Assembly: GCA_946531975.1 (NCBI GenBank)
Contig: CAMNAY010000088.1
Location: 1-6,982 of the forward strand
From: an uncultured Ruminococcus sp.
GTDB lineage: Bacteria; Bacillota; Clostridia; Oscillospirales; Ruminococcaceae
Length of the DNA: 6,982 nucleotides
Direction of reading: 5' to 3'
The first letter of the stretch is position 1; each line of letters starts with the position of its first letter. A program made the position numbers and the translations under genes. The notes under the pieces were generated by a model. It worked only from the letters and a program-made list of their open reading frames with translations, was not told the DNA's origin and ran no database searches. This document shows, piece after piece, positions 5,627-6,982 of this stretch.

Positions 5627-5896
5627 TCATTCATTGCGATAATGGATGACATCGTTGGGTTCGTTTTCGAGGAATCTGCTGTATTCTTCGACAAATGCTG
5701 CCATCCGGAATCTGGCTTCGATCTCGTCAGCGTGCTCTGTTTCCATCACCAGTTCGATCAGCTTTGCATCACCTGACTTCTGATCCAGCAGGGCATGAAC
5801 AATATAAGCGTCCTCTGTATTGACTGCTTTCTGATCTTTGCCAAGCTTCAGTAACATTGTATTCTTGTCATACTTCACTTGCTTTTTTAGCTTCAC
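5627..5896 (-). CDS. Hypothetical 89-aa protein coupled to the LuxR regulator
   Basis: I do not recognise this protein. It is small and charged, with a Lys-rich N-terminus and an acidic helical C-terminal half (about residues 44-80, including EIEARFRMAAFVEEYSRFLE), and has no membrane segment or signal peptide, so it is probably cytoplasmic. The start is GTG at 5896-5894 within GTGA, overlapping the regulator's TGA stop, with GGGGGAG at 5907-5901 only 4 nt upstream. An ATG at residue 14 is the alternative, but the overlap and the Shine-Dalgarno favour the GTG. The 4-nt overlap implies translational coupling to the regulator, so the protein may modulate or be co-regulated with it; that is inference. 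Confidence 0.72.
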   Translation of the reverse strand: MKLKKQVKYDKNTMLLKLGKDQKAVNTEDAYIVHALLDQKSGDAKLIELVMETEHADEIEARFRMAAFVEEYSRFLENEPNDVIHYRNE

Positions 5897-6982
5897 TGTT
5901 CTCCCCCTTTCCGGTGGACCAGACCTAACTGCATTGCCTTTCGCTCAGCCTCAGCACGGTTCTTTGCGCCGAGCTTCAGATAGATATTGCGGTTATGTTT
6001 TTTCAGACCGTCATAGGAGATGCCGCATAGTTTACAGATCTCCTGCATAGACAGCCCCTGACAGAGCAATCCGAGTACCTGCGTCTCACGATCGGTGAGA
6101 TAGACATCCGGTTTCTTCATGAATTGCAGATAATCCGGATAGGCAAGTGCCATTTTCTTGCTCTCATCCATCACATCCTTCAGAAACCTCTTGGAAATGC
6201 TCTGATTGTCATAATGCATCAGCAAAGGCAATACGGCTGCACCTTCCAGTGAGAACACACGCACGAAATGAAACTCCTCTGCCAATCTGAGCGCTTCCGT
6301 CAGAACAGCCTGCCAGTTTTCATTTTCCATGCGGTACAGGATGACAGCTTTCAGGACATTGTTTTCGATCATCATATAGGTGCGCTGATAGCTCTGAAAA
6401 TATCCTGTGAGGAAGCACGCCAGATCGAGTGCTTCTGTCAGACGGTCTTCAGCGATCAGACAGCGGATCTTCACCATGTACCGGTATCTGTCGAGTACAT
6501 AAAAGCTTTTCTTTTCGTCCGGTGCAGATTCGAGATAGGCACGGATCGTGTTTTTATCATTCGTGTAAAGTGAAAACCATACACAAAATGCCTGAAAATT
6601 GGGGAGAAGCTGGGTTGCCTGCTCCTCGCTGATCTTCTGACGGAACATATCCAGCCGGCGCTTTGCGGTCGGATACTGTCCCTGCAGCAGATGCTGCTTG
6701 ATCAGAAGTCCTGTTGCGGCAAAGATCAGCTCGATCTTACCGTCATTGGCAGCGTCTGCAATGCCATTGTTGAGTCGGGTGACGATCTCATAGGGATCAA
6801 CAGTGCCTTTTTCAAAATAGCTCTCAGACAGTGCAATATCGACAAGCCCTTTGCCGGTTTTTCCGAGTACGATCTCGATCGGATGTCCCAGAAATCGGGC
6901 AATGGCGTTATCGTTTTTTGACCAGACACAGAAATCAAGACCGCCGTTCATCAGGGACGGGAGATTCGATGTCACGGAAAAC
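5893..6982 (-). CDS. MalT-like LuxR-family transcriptional regulator, C-terminal part (N-terminus outside window)
   Basis: The frame is open through the right edge (Phe-Ser before the GTG at 6975), so that GTG is internal and the gene is partial, with about 362 residues visible. The first part (LMNGGLDFCVWSKNDNAIAR, then EIVLGKTGKGLVDIALSESY) resembles the region between the ATPase and TPR domains of MalT-type STAND regulators. A helical, TPR-like region follows (about residues 90-260, with AYLESAPDE, FYVLDRYRYMVKIR and ALRLAEEFHFVRVFSLEG). The C-terminus is a LuxR/GerE helix-turn-helix (about 293-353: LTDRETQVLGLLCQGLSMQE, ISYDGLKKH, NIYLKLGAKNRAEAERKA) that binds DNA. The usual N-terminal P-loop ATPase sensor domain would lie upstream. 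The stop overlaps the 89-aa gene by 4 nt. The ligand is unknown; control of the downstream lipoprotein gene is plausible but unproven. Confidence 0.93.
   Translation of the reverse strand, partial: FSVTSNLPSLMNGGLDFCVWSKNDNAIARFLGHPIEIVLGKTGKGLVDIALSESYFEKGTVDPYEIVTRLNNGIADAANDGKIELIFAATGLLIKQHLLQGQYPTAKRRLDMFRQKISEEQATQLLPNFQAFCVWFSLYTNDKNTIRAYLESAPDEKKSFYVLDRYRYMVKIRCLIAEDRLTEALDLACFLTGYFQSYQRTYMMIENNVLKAVILYRMENENWQAVLTEALRLAEEFHFVRVFSLEGAAVLPLLMHYDNQSISKRFLKDVMDESKKMALAYPDYLQFMKKPDVYLTDRETQVLGLLCQGLSMQEICKLCGISYDGLKKHNRNIYLKLGAKNRAEAERKAMQLGLVHRKGGEQ

Noticed and set aside
5256..5642. + strand reading frame of 128 codons opposite the lipoprotein signal region
   Set aside because: Its Ala/Ser/Val repeats are just the antisense of the 24-nt lipoprotein repeats.

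Overview
The window looks like chromosomal DNA of a Gram-positive Clostridia-type bacterium (Bacillota, possibly Ruminococcaceae/Oscillospirales). This is inferred from a long-form Rel (p)ppGpp enzyme followed by an MBL-fold hydrolase, strong AGGAGG-type ribosome sites, a lipoprotein with an Ala/Thr/Glu/Ser linker, and a MalT-like LuxR regulator. No rRNA, tRNA, CRISPR array, insertion sequence or phage gene was seen.

Left block (1-4150, + strand, visibly GC-rich). It opens with the C-terminal 318 residues of the Rel stringent-response enzyme, then a three-helix membrane protein with an outer domain and an MBL-fold metallohydrolase with a full metal-ligand set. Next come two tandem paralogous small membrane proteins of a family I do not recognise, a third copy reduced to 49 codons, and an Lgt-like integral membrane protein whose key catalytic positions are substituted. 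Gaps are 5 to 34 nt, or there is overlap, so this reads as one co-oriented, probably co-transcribed run.

Junction (4151-4473). It holds the remains of a tiny zinc-ribbon protein gene that appears broken by one extra base, then a perfect 15-bp inverted repeat with A/T-rich ends that can terminate transcription from both sides.

Right block (4474-6982, - strand, visibly less GC-rich). Reading leftward there is a MalT-like LuxR-family regulator (N-terminus outside the window), an 89-aa unknown protein whose start overlaps the regulator stop by 4 nt, and a secreted lipoprotein with two related beta-rich domains. The lipoprotein reading frame shifts near its C-terminus.

The most notable points are the new-looking tandem family (conserved N-terminal module, membrane helices, Cys-rich tail) with its truncated third copy abutting the Lgt-like gene, and three places where removing a single base restores a sensible reading frame (near 3393, 4308 and 4624). 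The last may be real gene decay or sequence error, and the two cannot be told apart from the sequence alone.
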